Origin: Cryptomeria japonica
Taxonomy: Eukaryota; Streptophyta; Pinopsida; Cupressales; Cupressaceae
Reading direction: 5' to 3'
DNA: 64,000 bases
Assembly (NCBI RefSeq): GCF_030272615.1
Contig: NC_081405.1
Span: forward strand, 22,422,047-22,486,046
A model generated the notes under the pieces. That model was not told the DNA's origin, did not search any database, and saw only the letters and a list, made by a program, of their open reading frames with translations. Shown in pieces: positions 42,997 to 56,092 of the stretch (the stretch's first letter is position 1; each line of letters opens with the position of its first letter). Both the position numbers and the translations under genes were made by a program.

Positions 42997-44975
42997 TGTC
43001 ACAAAAGTTGAACCCACTTAAAAAATAACCTTGATCATCAACCTTGTGCAACATGAAAACAACCTCCCAAGTGTGGGACTTGCAAAAGTGAGGTTAAGTC
43101 TCCGAAGAAGGCCGACTTCCTCTTCAATCTGATGCAATGAGACCTAATCTAATGATTCTAATAGGGAAAAAGGGAGGAAGAGGGAATACTTGAAAAAGGG
43201 GAAAAGGTCTGCACCTAGATGGAATATTGATCTTCCTTCCTATAACTACACAAGACATTAAAAAAACTTGTCCAAGGTATACACAAGATTCTATCTAAAT
43301 TAGTTATCTAAGAAAAGATGAAGGTTGGGGTTCTTGTGAGATACAAAGGGAGCTGACAATTAGCTCACAAATTGCATTCAAAGATGGATTCAACATAATC
43401 AACCATGACTAAGAAACTAAAAGAGATGCATTCATAAAGGAGATCAAGGTGATAATTCACACATATTTGAATGAACTTAATCTAGGTAAAACAAACAAGC
43501 TTTATTAATGTAGGGCAAAGAAAAATTTACAAATACAAAAGAACATAGTTTTTTGCAGAAGAAAAGAGAGAAGATAGATCCAAGGAAAATATACAAAAAT
43601 TTCCTCTATAGTTGAGGCATAATTCATAATTAAAAACCACAACTGGAAACCCTAACCCTAGGAGGGTTAGGTTACAAAAAATCTGAGGCAAAGAAGATCA
43701 GATTGACAAATATATCTAATGGTGTGCAATAACCCTTTGCAAATGGTCATCATTTCTGAAAGAGGCAAAAAGGGCAACAAGATAAGACATATCTCTGACA
43801 GATGCATCATGGTAGCACAACAGAGGCAAGAAAGTATCCAAAATTATTGAATGTGCATGGGCAACATCTAGAAACAGCCTGCATAAGTCACCCCTAGAGT
43901 AATGGCAAGAAAATCCAATGTTTGAATGTAGAAAGGATCCAATTTGGGGCACTGACTAAGTTGAAAAAATATCTTGACCATCGAGTTGACAACCACCTCC
44001 TGCAAAAGAATTGAATTCCAATAGCCACCGAGAAAATTGAATTTTATTTGTCAATTGAGAGATCTTCGTGTGCAGATGGACGTGGGAGATCTTGCCACAT
44101 AAGTGTCCAAAAGAGCCCAATCGAGGATTAAAATGCAGTCGACTGATCAGAGATTAAGTGATCATCAATGGTGGAGAAAGGTTGGGTCCATTACATCTCA
44201 CATTTTGAAAAGATTGGTGTTTCGGCAAGACCCAAAAAGCATCCTGCAGTATTGTGGAATTATCTTGGCAAATCATCTTTGTTTAATCACGCAATTGTGC
44301 ATCTAATCTATGTCATTGATCCCAGCAAAGTGACCATCGTTTATCTCATTTAGAAGGCGGGATTGTGAGACCAATATCCTTGTTACGTGGTATAGCTACC
44401 TATGTGTTCATGTTGTTATCAGTTTAGGTGTATGACATTATCCATTATGGGTCCTACATGCCACATCATCTACAACGTTGAGAAGTTAGATTTGTCACCC
44501 ATATTGAAGCAATCATGTGGTTGTTATAACCATTGATCTGGGTAGATTTGCACAATGAATGTGGATCCTTTAGGTCATAAAGGAGCATAGGAAAAGGTCA
44601 GGCCCACCATCCCATATCACGTTGTTGGACGAAAATGGAAGGTCAGAATTGGAAACAAAAGAGGAAGTGTTTTGGTTTAATGCAATAACGTGATAACACT
44701 CTCTGCCAATCGGTAGTGGGTGAAAAAGGGGAACCGCTTGCCAATGACCCCACCGACCTCGATCCGGTAGGCTTAAGTGAAAGTGAGTGCCTCAGTCGGT
44801 CAACTCAAAAATAGAACAAGGAGCCCAAAAAGGATGAAAAGGCAAAAATGTCCCTCTACGGATTATCAACAAGGTATGTGCATAACATGAAGGTTATGCA
44901 AGTGCACATAACATGCATGTTATGTAGAAAATATTTTCTTAGACTGGATCTTAAGTTGACAGAAAAAGGTCAACA
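42997..44975 (-). mobile_element. 5' LTR (right copy) of the old Gypsy element
   Basis: 1979 bp homologous to 32852-34811, in direct orientation. The boundary with the PBS is at 42997. The outer end is GGTCAACA at 44975. Confidence 0.8.
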
Positions 44976-46827
44976 TGACACACACATGTAGATTCATGTG
45001 AATGCATATTTTTTATTGAAATGGCTAACCAAATGATGCATTTGTAAAAATAAATATTAAAAGAATAAAGATAATACTCATTCTTTATAGTTAAAAATTA
45101 GTGCTTCCATGATTGATTTGGGATAAAAAAATGATAAGAAAAATAGAAATAAAATTGAAAGAATTAAAAATTTATGACAAAGAGAACTCACATCATGCAG
45201 GAGATAGGAAAAATTAATGGGGATGGTCACTAAAGAAAGGCCAAAACTCACCATAAATTGTTTGCAAAAGTTGAATATTTTGCATTTAAGCACCACCATG
45301 ATCTTGTTAGGAGGGGAAGAAATAAAAAGAGGTTTCTGGGTTGGAAGTCATATATTTTCACGAGGGGGGAACATCAATTTTTTTTCAAATTGAAAATTTT
45401 GTAGGAACTACACATTTCATTGGCATTTTTTTGGATCTTCTTCTTTTAATTCATAGCATCAATTTGGAAGAAGGGAAAGAAAAAGAAAATAGGAATTGAG
45501 GCTAGCTTGGTTCTGTCGTGGGATTTGGAAAGACTTGTACAGTAGAAGGGCTGCATCCTTAATTTGTATTGTAGCAAGAAAGAGGTAGGTTCGTTTATTA
45601 AAGAAATAAATTTCTTATGATATTATCTTAGTTGATAGATGTATGACTATAATTCTTCTATGTAGCTATTCAAATCCCTGAGTTTAAAGTGTGCCTACCT
45701 CTCATATTATTTCTTAGTTTGTGCCATAATACATTTTGAATTAGCCTTTAGTCTTGCAACAACACTCTTACCTCCATGGATAAGCCTCCAAAGCCTTGAT
45801 TTGCCTCTATCTGTGATTAAGTTGGTAATCATAGAATTACTATTGTTCATGATTGCATTTACTAAAACATTCTAAAGTACTTCTGGTAGATCTATTTTGT
45901 GTTTATTCCTGCCAAAGCCTTTATAGAAGGAAACATTTTTCTACAAATCTTGCACTTGTTGCATTCTCTAAGATGACACCTCTTGAGGCATCTTGCAAAC
46001 AATTCATGTGCCTTGTCTATGCTTTCCCATTTTGCATGCATATCTACCTAAGCAATTTTTATGATATTTTTGACAAAAAATAACATCTTTATTAGGCTTG
46101 GGTGGATGTTCATGCTCTTTTCCATTACTTCCACAATGATGGAAAAGGTTGTGGACTTATCTTCAATGCCCATAGTCATCTTAAAAACATATACATAACC
46201 CATAAAACATGGGCAACCTTAAACCACACACACTAAGCAACATATTAAGTCTAGAGAATGTCAACCAAGTGTTTAGCACTTTTAAGCCTAGAAGTGTAAG
46301 CTTAGTGTGTGTGATTTAAGTCATTTGATAAAACATGAGGAGTGGAGGACATACCAATTATGTGAGGCATTCCAGACGTAAAAAAGAAGAAGAAAATAAC
46401 ATTTATCATGTACTAGGAAAGTAAACAAAGAAATTATGTGAAATTGGAATAATGAAGTTTAGTATATTATCACTTGTGGAGTTTTACCATGCATGTGACA
46501 TAGTATTGTTGCTAACCCCATGCCTTGCACAGTATCAACAAAGTTTTTTATTATTACCAATACTCAATGCCTTCTCTATCCCTTTTATTTCCATATGCTT
46601 ACATTACATGCAATACAACTATGTTATTCAAATACTTTCATGGCATGCAATACAACTGTACAACCCATACTCAAGGAAGTGATATATTAAATTCATTAAC
46701 AATCAGTAAATTAGATGCACCAATATTATGGATTGCATTACATTGAATAGAGCACCCTTCTATACTATGTGCATCTTATAATCCATGTAACAAGTTTGAG
46801 CTCCTTTAAAAAAGTTAGGGAGACTAA
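44976..46827. other. Intergenic sequence, possibly part of the chromovirus LTR
   Basis: No credible ORF. The first part could be the continuation of the LTR begun at 32539, but its far end could not be fixed. Confidence 0.35.
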
Positions 46828-47242
46828 GGGTAAGGTCCCATAAGGGGGACTTCGAGATCTATTTTCATGGAGCGGGAGGTTCCATGAATAACAAAAAATT
46901 ATGCTACGTGATAATTTGGAATCTTTTCTTGAAAAATAGCATCCCCTACATTTTAGGACTGCATATTTTAGCGGGTGCAATTGGGGCGGGGCTAGAAATT
47001 GCTCCACCAGCTTAGGGATTTTTTATATTAGCTTCTATTTTAAATTCTTACCTAAAAATAAATAGAAAGAAAATGGTGTTCATTTATTAATTTTTTATTT
47101 GTGATCCCTAAATTTTGGAGCTTAAAATTTTAAGTTGGTCTACACTACTAAATCATGAGAACACCAGCTTTAAAATATTCCTAAAAATCTTAACAGCACC
47201 CACTGAAATTTTTTAGGAAGTCCCCTCCATGAAGCCTTATCC
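46828..47242. mobile_element. Possible MITE-like element with imperfect terminal inverted repeats
   Basis: GGTAAGG...GGGGGACTTC at 46829-46853 faces GAAGTCCCCTCC...CCTTATCC at 47217-47242 in inverted orientation (about 20 of 26 positions pair). The 415-bp interior is non-coding and partly palindromic. No certain target duplication was found, so the superfamily is open. Confidence 0.45.
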
Positions 47243-47650
47243 TACGGATCCATTCTACTTAACAAAGATAAAAGGGAAACCTTGTTAGTGACATATTCTT
47301 TATAAATTAAAATCATCTTTACATTTACTTTTACCTCCTTAAATGTGGTGGAGCTAAGATTTTCCATGTTTAAATGTTCCTAAATGCCACGTATGGGGTA
47401 TAGGTGTCCTAAGGAAGGGATTATAGTAAAATAAATAAAGTAGTTTAGTTTTTAAACCTATAGTAAGGAGAGGAAGGACCATCCAAAGAGGAATCTAATT
47501 CCCCGAAAATAGCTAAATTTCTCAAGTAATATTACTTACCCTCAAGTAAATCTAAGCTAATAAAGGAAAATATTAAATAAGAATAAAAATATTAAATAAG
47601 AATAAAGGATTATTAATTATTAGGAATTTAAGAGATCTAATTGAATGCAT

Positions 47651-48105
47651 AAAGTAATGAAATACAAATCACAATAAACTTATTAATAATGTATGTATGT
47701 ATGTATATATGTATATGTATGTATATATGTATATGTATATATATATGTGTGTATATATGTATATGTATATATATGTGTATATATATGTGTGTGTGTGTAT
47801 GTATATATATGTATATATATGTACATACACACACACATATACATATATATACATATATATACATACACACACACATATATATACACATATATATACATAT
47901 ACATATATACACACACACATATATATACATATGTATATACATATATACATATATACATGTATTTATATACATGTATATACATGTATATATATATATACAT
48001 GTATATATATACATGTACATATATATATATACATGTATATATATACATGTACATATATATATATACATGTATATATATACATGTACATATATATATATAT
48101 ACATG

Positions 48106-48170
<65 letters not shown>

Positions 48171-48463
48171 GTATATATATATGTATATATATATATATAT
48201 AAAGCATAACTTAAAAGGATTTAAAGGGGTTTAAAATATGGATTTTGAATATGTTTCTTTTTAGAATGTAATTTGTGTAAATTAAAATAATTTTTTTTTC
48301 TATTCAAATATTATAAATAAAATAAATAATTAGTTTTTTTTTGTTTTTTTTTAAGTTTTATTTTGGTAATAAAGTAATGAAATACAAATCACAATAAACT
48401 TATTAATAATGTAGGTATGTATGTATATATGTATATGTATATATGTGTGTGTATATATGTATA

Positions 48464-48494
<31 letters not shown>

Positions 48495-48539
48495 GTACAT
48501 ACATATATATATACATATATATATATATGTATTTATGTA

Positions 48540-48574
<35 letters not shown>

Positions 48575-48667
48575 GTACATAAATACATATATATATATAT
48601 GTATATATATATGTATGTACATATATATATACATATATATGTATGTACATATATATATACATACATA

Positions 48668-48708
<41 letters not shown>

Positions 48709-48783
48709 ATATATATATATATATCTATATATATATATATAGATATATATGTATGTATGTATATATATGTATGTATGTATATA

Positions 48784-48876
<93 letters not shown>

Positions 48877-49036
48877 CTTAAAAGGATTTAAAGGGGTTTA
48901 AAATATGGATTTTAAATATGTTTCTTTTTAGAATGTAATTTGTGTAAATTAAAATTTTATTTTTTTCAATTCAAATATTATAAATAAAATAAATACTTAG
49001 TTTTTTTTGTTTTTTTTTAAGTTTTATTTTGGTAAT
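47651..49036. repeat. Tandem duplication of a 0.7-kb unit with AT/GT microsatellite core
   Basis: Copy 1 is 47651-48370 and copy 2 is 48371-49036. Both start AAAGTAATGAAATACAAATC, contain 400-500 bp of (TATG), (TATA) and (CACA) tracts, then AACTTAAAAGGATTTAAAGG, and end TTTTATTTTGGTAAT. Flanks are almost identical while the microsatellite cores differ greatly. Long apparent Tyr/Ile ORFs here are artefacts. Confidence 0.92.
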
Positions 49037-49954
49037 ATTTTTTATCTTGAGAAGTAATAAGACAATTGTACAATTATTGGAATTAAATTGAGTCATTTTT
49101 CTTCTTATCTTTTAAATATTAACAAATGAACAAAATTTGTACATTTATGTAAAATTAGAGAGTCGATGTTGAACAAAACTTTTTATAAAAATCTCATTTT
49201 ATATTATTACTTAGCATTTATAGAAAAATCATATGTGATGTTAGAAAACAAAGGGAGTTAGGTAATAGTAACTCTCCTTATACAAAAGATGTCATAAACA
49301 ACCATGTGTTTCTAAGGAGAGTGTGATAACCAAGGAGGGTAGTTTTCTTTCCGTTCAAGTGGAACTAGAAGAAATGTTTTATGGATGAGTGCCGAGTATG
49401 GATAAATAGAGAAGGGTAGGTCTCTACTTTAGATCTGCTTGCCAATAGTTAGCTTAAAAAATGCTCTGGCCAAAGTTGTTGATTACATCATTTTGATACT
49501 AGATTATTATTATATATTTTTTCTCTCTACCATATCATGATGTTAGGACAATACATGTTCATATGTGAAATATTTATTAGTTATATCATGTTGCACTAGA
49601 TTCCATCTTGCCCACCGGTCTAGGGTTGCTAGGTACCTCATGCAATGTCAGGAGTACTTCATCACTTGAAGAGCGTCGAGGAAGCTTATGCTTCATGGTT
49701 AGGTGGAAAAGCACCTGAATCATATTATCATCTCACGGTTGCAGATGTAGAGGAGTCTAAGGTAATTCAAGACTTCATAATATCATTGTAAATATTATTG
49801 ATGTAATATACCTTTATGGTATCTTCTATTGTATTATTCCTCCGTATGAGATACACATAGTAACTGAACATTGATGTACCTTATAACCTTATTCACATTT
49901 TATAAATAAATGAGAAATTTCTAGAAATCAAATATTTATGATTGTTTACGTCTT
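49037..49954. other. Intergenic sequence with one exon-like stretch
   Basis: AT-rich, without an ORF of length. The stretch at 49646-49760 is described separately. Confidence 0.4.
49646..49760 (+). other. Exon-like fragment, unknown gene
   Basis: The frame reads MSGVLHHLKSVEEAYASWLG and then GGKAPESYYHLTVADVEESK-like residues, and stops soon after an AAG|GTAATT donor-like site near 49761. An acceptor-like GTCAG precedes it. Composition is more protein-like than the surroundings. I do not recognise the family. It may be a gene relic or chance. Confidence 0.25.
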
Positions 49955-49974
49955 TACAAACACACAAACACACA

Positions 49975-51018
49975 AAGGTTGAGAGGCTGAGAAAGAGAAA
50001 GAGGGGTTGAGGAGAGAAAGAGATAGAAAGATGGAGAGAGAGCAATGGAGAGAAAGAGGGAGAGAGAGGGGTTGAGAAAGAGAGAGAGGGGTTGAGGAGA
50101 GAAAGATACAGAGAAAGAGGGAGAGAGAGAGACATAGAGAAAGGGGTTGAGAGAGAGAGAGGGTTTAAGGATAGAAAGAGGTAGAGAAAGATGAAGAGAG
50201 AATGAGGGAGAGAGGGAGAGAAAGAGGGGAAAAGAGGGGTTGATAGAGAGAGAAAGAGATCTATCAAGAGAGAGAGAATGAGAGAGAGAGAGAGGGTTTG
50301 AGGATAGAAAGAGATAGAGAAAGATGGAGAGAGAATGAGGGAGAGAGGGAGAGAAAGAGGGAGAGAGTGAGGGGAAAAGATGGACTGAGAGAGAAATAGA
50401 TATCAAGACAGAGAGAATGAGAGATGTAGAGAGAGAGAAGGTTTGGGGATAGAAAGAGATGGAGAAAGATGGTGAGAGAACAAGGGAGAGAGGGAGAGTA
50501 AGAGGGAGAGAGTGATGGAAAAAGAGGGGCTGAGAGAGAGAGAGAGAGAGAGAAAGAGATATCAAGAGAGAGAATGAGAGAGAGAGGAATTGAGGAGAGA
50601 AAGAGATAGAGAAAGAGGCATATAGAGCAATGGAGAGAGGGGGTTGAGAGAGAGAAGGAGATAGAGAGGGGGAATAGAGAGGAGGGAGAGGGAGGTTGAG
50701 TGAGAGAGAGAAAGGTTGAGAGAGAGAATAAGGTTGAGAGAGAGAGAGAGAGAGATTAGGAGAGGGGAAGAGGGAGAGAGAGGGAGAGGGGGGATTGAGA
50801 GAGAGAAAGAGATAGAGAGGGGGGAGGGAGATTGTGGTTGAGAACTCAAGAAAGAGATAGGTTGAGAGAGGAAGGTTGAGAGAGAGAGAGAGAGGGATAG
50901 AGTGAGGGCTTGAGAGGGATAAAAATATAGAAAGGGAGAGAGGGGTTGAGTGAGAGAGAGAGAGAGATCAAGTAGAGGGTTTGGGAGATAGAAAGAGAGA
51001 GAGAGGGGGAGATAGAGT

Positions 51019-51049
<31 letters not shown>

Positions 51050-51100
51050 ATAGATAGAGGGAGGGAGTGTGAGAGAGAGAGAAGGAAGGGAGAGGAGGGA
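49975..51100. repeat. 1.1-kb polypurine (GA-rich) tract
   Basis: The plus strand is almost entirely A and G, broken by isolated T in GGTTGAG and GATAGA. A higher-order unit (GGTTT-AGGATAGAAAGAG, then GAGAAAGATG) recurs near 50162, 50295 and 50440. Such tracts can form triplex DNA. Ser/Leu/Pro-rich ORFs on the minus strand are artefacts. Confidence 0.92.
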
Positions 51101-51260
51101 TATATAGATAGATAGATAGATAGATATAGATATAGATATATGAATACATGTATGCATACATATATGAATATATGCATGTCTACATACATACATACATACA
51201 TACATATGTATGTATGTATGTATGTATGAAACTATATATGAATATATGTATGTATATATA
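51100..51260. repeat. GATA, CATA and TATG microsatellites
   Basis: (GATA)n is followed by (CATA)n and (TATG)n. The CATACATA and TATGTATG runs are inverted relative to one another. Confidence 0.9.
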
Positions 51261-52698
51261 TGAATATAAATAGACATAACTTGATGAGGTTTTTAATGAA
51301 TAAAAAGCCTAATCGGTTTTTAAATTAATAAAATCTCGATTGGGTTATGACTTGTAATTAGCCTTGGATAGCAAGGTTGAGGCTTGGGGGTTTCATTTTT
51401 TTCCTTTTTACGTGTTTTCCTCTTCAAATCTAATTTATCAACTTCCTCGTCATTAGGTTTACACTTTATCAAGTGGGTATTTGTAAAATTGCCACCATAA
51501 TTTTACATGTCTTCTAAGCTTTCTAATCATATTTTAAAAAAAAATTTGAACAATATTAACATATTAATTTTTAATTTCTTTTACCAATGTCTCTAGATTT
51601 ATAAAAGACATACATGTACCATTTTTGTATAACTTTTGAACTACTTGTACAAATTTGAACCAAATTATATATCATTGTTCTATACTTCTTTTCATACTCT
51701 TAAAAAAAATAATTGAATTTTTTTAATTATTTGGGTACAAGTTATGTGATCTTCACAAATAGGTACTTGATTTTCAGGATGCGTCCACTTCCAAAAATCA
51801 TTAAAAAAAATTCTCAACAAAGAGTACACAAATTCTATTTCTCACCTTTAACTATCTTTCTACCAAAGTGTTTTTCAAAATACTAAATGCAACTATAACT
51901 TTTTTGATGCGCACGCTAGACACTCTGTCATGTTTTGCTAAAAAAATAGGAACACTTTTGTGTGCGTGAAAGATTTGAACCCCTTAATATTATCCAATTT
52001 TGAAAATAGTAGTTTGGAAACTAGGTTTAGAGTAATACAATTTATTTAATTTGGGTATCTTCAAATTTTGAGTGGACAAGTCTTAAAGTTTTCCTCCAAG
52101 TTCAGGTTTAGTTGATTTCAGAAAAAAAAAAAAAAAAAGTGGTTAGTTATACCCCCCTTTTTGTTCACCATCTTGGGGCACTTACCGATATTTCTAATTA
52201 TTTTATTGATCATCGTTTTTTTCTATAATTTTTAAAGATATGATATGTTTTCATTTTTTATTTTATATTCTAATGCAAGAAAATAAAAATGAACTTGAAG
52301 TGGCCCACCTATAGGTGTTCCTTAACCACTAGGGCAATACCCTTTACATGGTGGCCAAATTTCCTTTCTCTCCTTCTTCCTCTAGGGGCCATTTGTCTTC
52401 TCATAGATATCATCATAGATGAAGTTTTTTTTCTCATGGTACCTCAGAGACTTGCTCCCAAGATTCTTCAACAACGACAAGAAGGGACTATGTACAAAAG
52501 GGTTGGTCATGGCCTACCCTTTGAAACTCCACCTACTCACCTCCAATAGTTCAAACCTTTGGGTGGCCTACTAGTGGTGCATCTTATTGGTTTTATTCAA
52601 ACAAATTCCCTCAACAGGCTCTTGCTATTTCCAACCCATTCTAGAAAAGAAGAAAAAAATAAATATAACTTGATGATGATGGGTAAGACCCTCTTGTG
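51261..52698. other. Intergenic DNA, no gene seen
   Basis: AT-rich with homopolymer runs. Nothing recognisable. Confidence 0.5.
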
Positions 52699-53021
52699 TG
52701 TTGGTGTATATGGTTTCATCCCACTTACATTTACTTAAAGTTTCACTTAGTTAACCAACATTTAATATTTTTTGTTGGATAGTTGTTGAGTGGTAGTTGG
52801 ACTCTACCTACTCTCCTTTATGATTGAAATACATGTCCATATCTTGTGGTCTCTTCTCTCACGCCTCTTGCCTCTATAAGTAAGACTAATGTATATTTGT
52901 ACTCACCTCTAATCTCAATTCATTCTGGTTATTGGTGAAATATCATCTTGTGTGTTGATTCTATTTTGTTGTGAATGATGGCCTATAGATTAGCTCTTGG
53001 GGTTGGGTGCAAATTCTAACA
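52699..53021 (+). mobile_element. 5' LTR of the LARD-like element
   Basis: Starts TGTTGGTGTATATGG and ends CTAACA. Followed by a degenerate Met-tRNA PBS at 53022. Confidence 0.85.
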
Positions 53022-55200
53022 TGGTATTTGAGAAGGAGATTTTCTTTCTTAGCTTAATTTTAGATTGGGTTAGTCAACTTTGATAGCATTCTAATCTAAT
53101 TGGGACTTTATTAGGCATGTGAATTATACTTCACTGAGTTGTTAGTTTACCTCTTCAAGCGGATCTACATGAATTCATTGATAGATTCATCTTCTATTGT
53201 GAGGGACCTGGATGTGTCCTTCCTTTATCATTTTTTCATTGACCAACCCATGAAGGTGTTTTATTATTGATGCCTTCATTGTTTTTTGGACCTGATTCAA
53301 AGGATTGGGTATTTGAACTTGTTGGGCCCATGTGGTGGTTGTACATACTCATCAACAATATCATGGAAGGTAGCGTTGTTGCATAAAATGGTGGTTGTCT
53401 CATTCCAAACTTTGGTTGTTTATTGCCTTTATTGTTTGTTGTTGGGAATTTTCATTTGGTTTGGGCGCATTCACTATTGGATGGGATCGCTTAAGCTGCC
53501 AAGGTCATGGTATTTTTGATTTCCAGGTAGCTATTCAAGCTAATAAATGTGGCTCTTAAATTTTGTGTGACGAGCTTTGCGTGGCTCACATTGTTATTTG
53601 GTCGTCTTTCAATTCAAGAGGTCACAATGGAATCCTGGCATAACTTCATACTATATTGGTGGGCGCATTCCTTTATCCTATCATCATTATTGGTTGGAGA
53701 TCGTGTATGGTCAGATGGTTTTCCCACATTGCCAACATCAATATTTCTATTGCCATTTTTGTAGAGTTACGTTGGCAGTTTGTGAGCCCACAATTTTTTG
53801 GTTTTCACGTGGTTTCCATACCATAGCATTTGATTTGTGGCTTAATGATTTTTGATTAATTGGATTGTGGTTATGTGGTTGGGGGTGTGGCACACAAATC
53901 CAACATTGGACCTCGCCACTCTATTATCATCTTTCCTCCTCTAGATACGTTACCAATTTTTTTCCAAGGGGCAATATTTTTCTCACATACTAAGCCACTA
54001 GGTCCTATGGAGGACCACACCCTAGCCCACAGGAGCTAAAGAGGGGTGAAATTTTCTCATCACCTTTAGGTTCAAATTAGTGTTTTTTTTAAATGGCCAT
54101 AAATTGGGTTTCCATCGTTCATTTTTGGCAAATGAGGTGTAGTCAGAGAGGTGGTTTCATTCACTTTCTATTGGTACAAGTATTTACTTCATTTTCTTTT
54201 ATGCTCAAGGATCAATTGAGCATCTTTTCTTAGCACTTTCTTTTGTAGATGCATTGAGATAAAGTGTCACATCTTTGTTCATATATTTGGGGGGATTTGC
54301 ACAAATGTTGTGTCATGTTATTATACTTGTATAGTATTATAAAGTGTCATCGGGGTCATCTAGGACCTTTTGTTTTCCGATCACATCTTTGTCAAGTGAG
54401 AATCCCTCCAAAATAACAATGGATGTTAGTCATCCTTTCCTCATGTGTGTGTGCAATCTTGGTGCACACCCTTTGTTCATTTGTAGGTACTTTTTTGGTC
54501 ACTTTAGATGTTATATCATCTCCTTCATGCATTACTTGGTGACACAAAGTTTTAGTGGATCTGTCAAACTCTCCCTAGTTAGCATTATAGGAGTTATTGT
54601 ACTGTTTGTGCTAATACTTCCTTGGTTTTTCTTCGAGTGAGTTCATACTCTCTTGAATTACTATTTTGTGGAGGCAACCTTTTATCCTCAATTGATCATG
54701 GTTCTTTAAACAAATACACCTATATTTTCAACTTCATTGATTAAGTAGTGAAGACGAGATCACTCAAGCAAATTCATGTGCCATCTATATTTTCTATTCG
54801 ATTGATAGATGTTTTTTAGTTGTTTCCATCTAATCATTGTTTGATAATTGTTATTTGTAGCACTCATGTAGATTGTTGTCTTCTTGATCCTAATCACCAT
54901 CTTTTTCTGAGGTTATTCACTTACAACAACATATTAGTCTTTGTTCGATAGATCTCTACAACTTCTTCATGCTTTTGTGATGTTTTTCATGTTCATTATT
55001 TTAGGACATTATTTTGGAGGCTTCTTAGTCCTTCATATTCTCTCTTTTAGAGAGAACTTTTCTCCCACAAGGTTTTCTGTGAGAAATTTGATTGCATTGC
55101 ATTGTAGTTGTACATGGCTACCTAACATGGCCTTGTTTTTGAGACCCATAATGTATCTCATATTGTATAATTTTTCTCCCTAAGTTGCACTTATGGGGGG

Positions 55201-55525
55201 TGTTGGTGTATATGGTTTAATCCCACTTACATTTACTTAAGTTTCACTTAGGTAACCGGAATTAAATATTTTTTGTTGGATAGTTGTTGAGTAGCTGGTT
55301 GACTCTACCTACTCTCCTTTATGATTGAGACACATCTCTATATCGTGTGGTCTCTTCATTCATGTCTCTTGCCTTTATATGCAAGGCTAATGTACATTTG
55401 TACTCACCTTTGATCTCAACTCATTTTGGTTATTGATGAAATATCATGTTGTGTGTTGATTCTCTCTTTGTTGTGAAGGATGGTCTACAAATTGGCTCTT
55501 GGGTTTGGGTGCAAACCCCCTAACA
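55201..55525 (+). mobile_element. 3' LTR of the LARD-like element
   Basis: Preceded by a purine tract (GGGGGG at 55195-55200). Same ends as the left copy. Confidence 0.87.
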
Positions 55526-55630
55526 TCGTGGACACCTCAAAACCTACTAACATATGGGGAAAGTTGGACAACCAACATCCTCTTCCCCCACCCCCTCTAC
55601 TACTACTTTAGCCATCTAATGATTTTATAT

Positions 55631-56080
55631 TGTTGGTGTAAATAATTATTCATCATGGATATTATTACACTTTACTTAAGTTTACTTAGTAAATGCATTT
55701 CATAGTAGTTTGGGTATGAGACACTTGGGTGTTTGTGCCACATTGGGATAGTGTGTGTAGGAGAAATTCCACCTTTTATGGTGTTGATCTTGTTGTTACA
55801 CTCCACATTCAGTGGGTGATCCACCTCATGTGGACTATTATATTATTTCTCCTACCTACCCACACCTATTTCCTACCTACCCTTGTTTCTTATTGAGCCA
55901 CATGTCATGTTTGTGTGCTCACATATCCCTAGCCTTGCCTATATAAGCAAGCTCATCTACATTGTATGTAATCTGGATATTGATCATTTTCTATTGATGA
56001 GAATACAGTTTATTCTTGTCCTATATTGTGTCTCTATTTTGTACATTTCATTGAGCTCTTGATCTTGGAAAAATCTCACA
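55631..56080 (+). mobile_element. 5' LTR of the 5.0-kb Copia element
   Basis: TGTTGGTGTAAAT start and TCTCACA end. A TATATAAG box lies near 55939 with a plausible downstream start site. Confidence 0.93.
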
Positions 56081-56092
56081 TGGTATCAGAGC
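56081..56092 (+). promoter_or_regulatory. Primer binding site, initiator Met tRNA type
   Basis: TGGTATCAGAGC directly after the LTR. Confidence 0.95.

Larger units (their letters stand above)
32852..44975 (-). mobile_element. Old minus-strand Gypsy element containing a nested insertion
   Basis: Homologous direct repeats at 32852-34811 (1960 bp) and 42997-44975 (1979 bp) start TGTCACAAAAG and end GGTCAATA or GGTCAACA on the plus strand. They differ at roughly one base in ten, so the element is old. Orientation is minus: a PBS-like TTTTGGCATGCC lies beside the right repeat, and gag (42539) and protease pieces read leftward. RT and integrase are not seen, so a large part was lost or never present. 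No clear target duplication was found. Confidence 0.8.
52699..55525 (+). mobile_element. Non-coding LTR retroelement (LARD-like), 2.8 kb
   Basis: LTRs at 52699-53021 (323 bp) and 55201-55525 (325 bp) start TGTTGGTGTATA and end TAACA. TTGTG (52694-52698) and TCGTG (55526-55530) form the duplication with one C/T difference. A PBS-like TGGTATTTGAG follows the left LTR, and TTATGGGGGG precedes the right one. The interior has no retroelement protein. The LTRs differ at many sites, so the copy is fairly old. Confidence 0.85.

Noticed and set aside
32847-44980. Target duplication of the old Gypsy element
   Set aside because: TATTT on the left and TGACA on the right do not match; age or rearrangement may have erased it.
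47637-48881. Long Tyr/Ile/Thr-rich ORFs on both strands
   Set aside because: They are translations of TA/TG/CA microsatellites.
49893-51277. Ser/Leu/Pro-rich ORFs on the minus strand
   Set aside because: They are translations of the GA-rich polypurine tract.
53286-54640. Short ORFs within the LARD-like element
   Set aside because: Hydrophobic T-rich translations without retroelement motifs.
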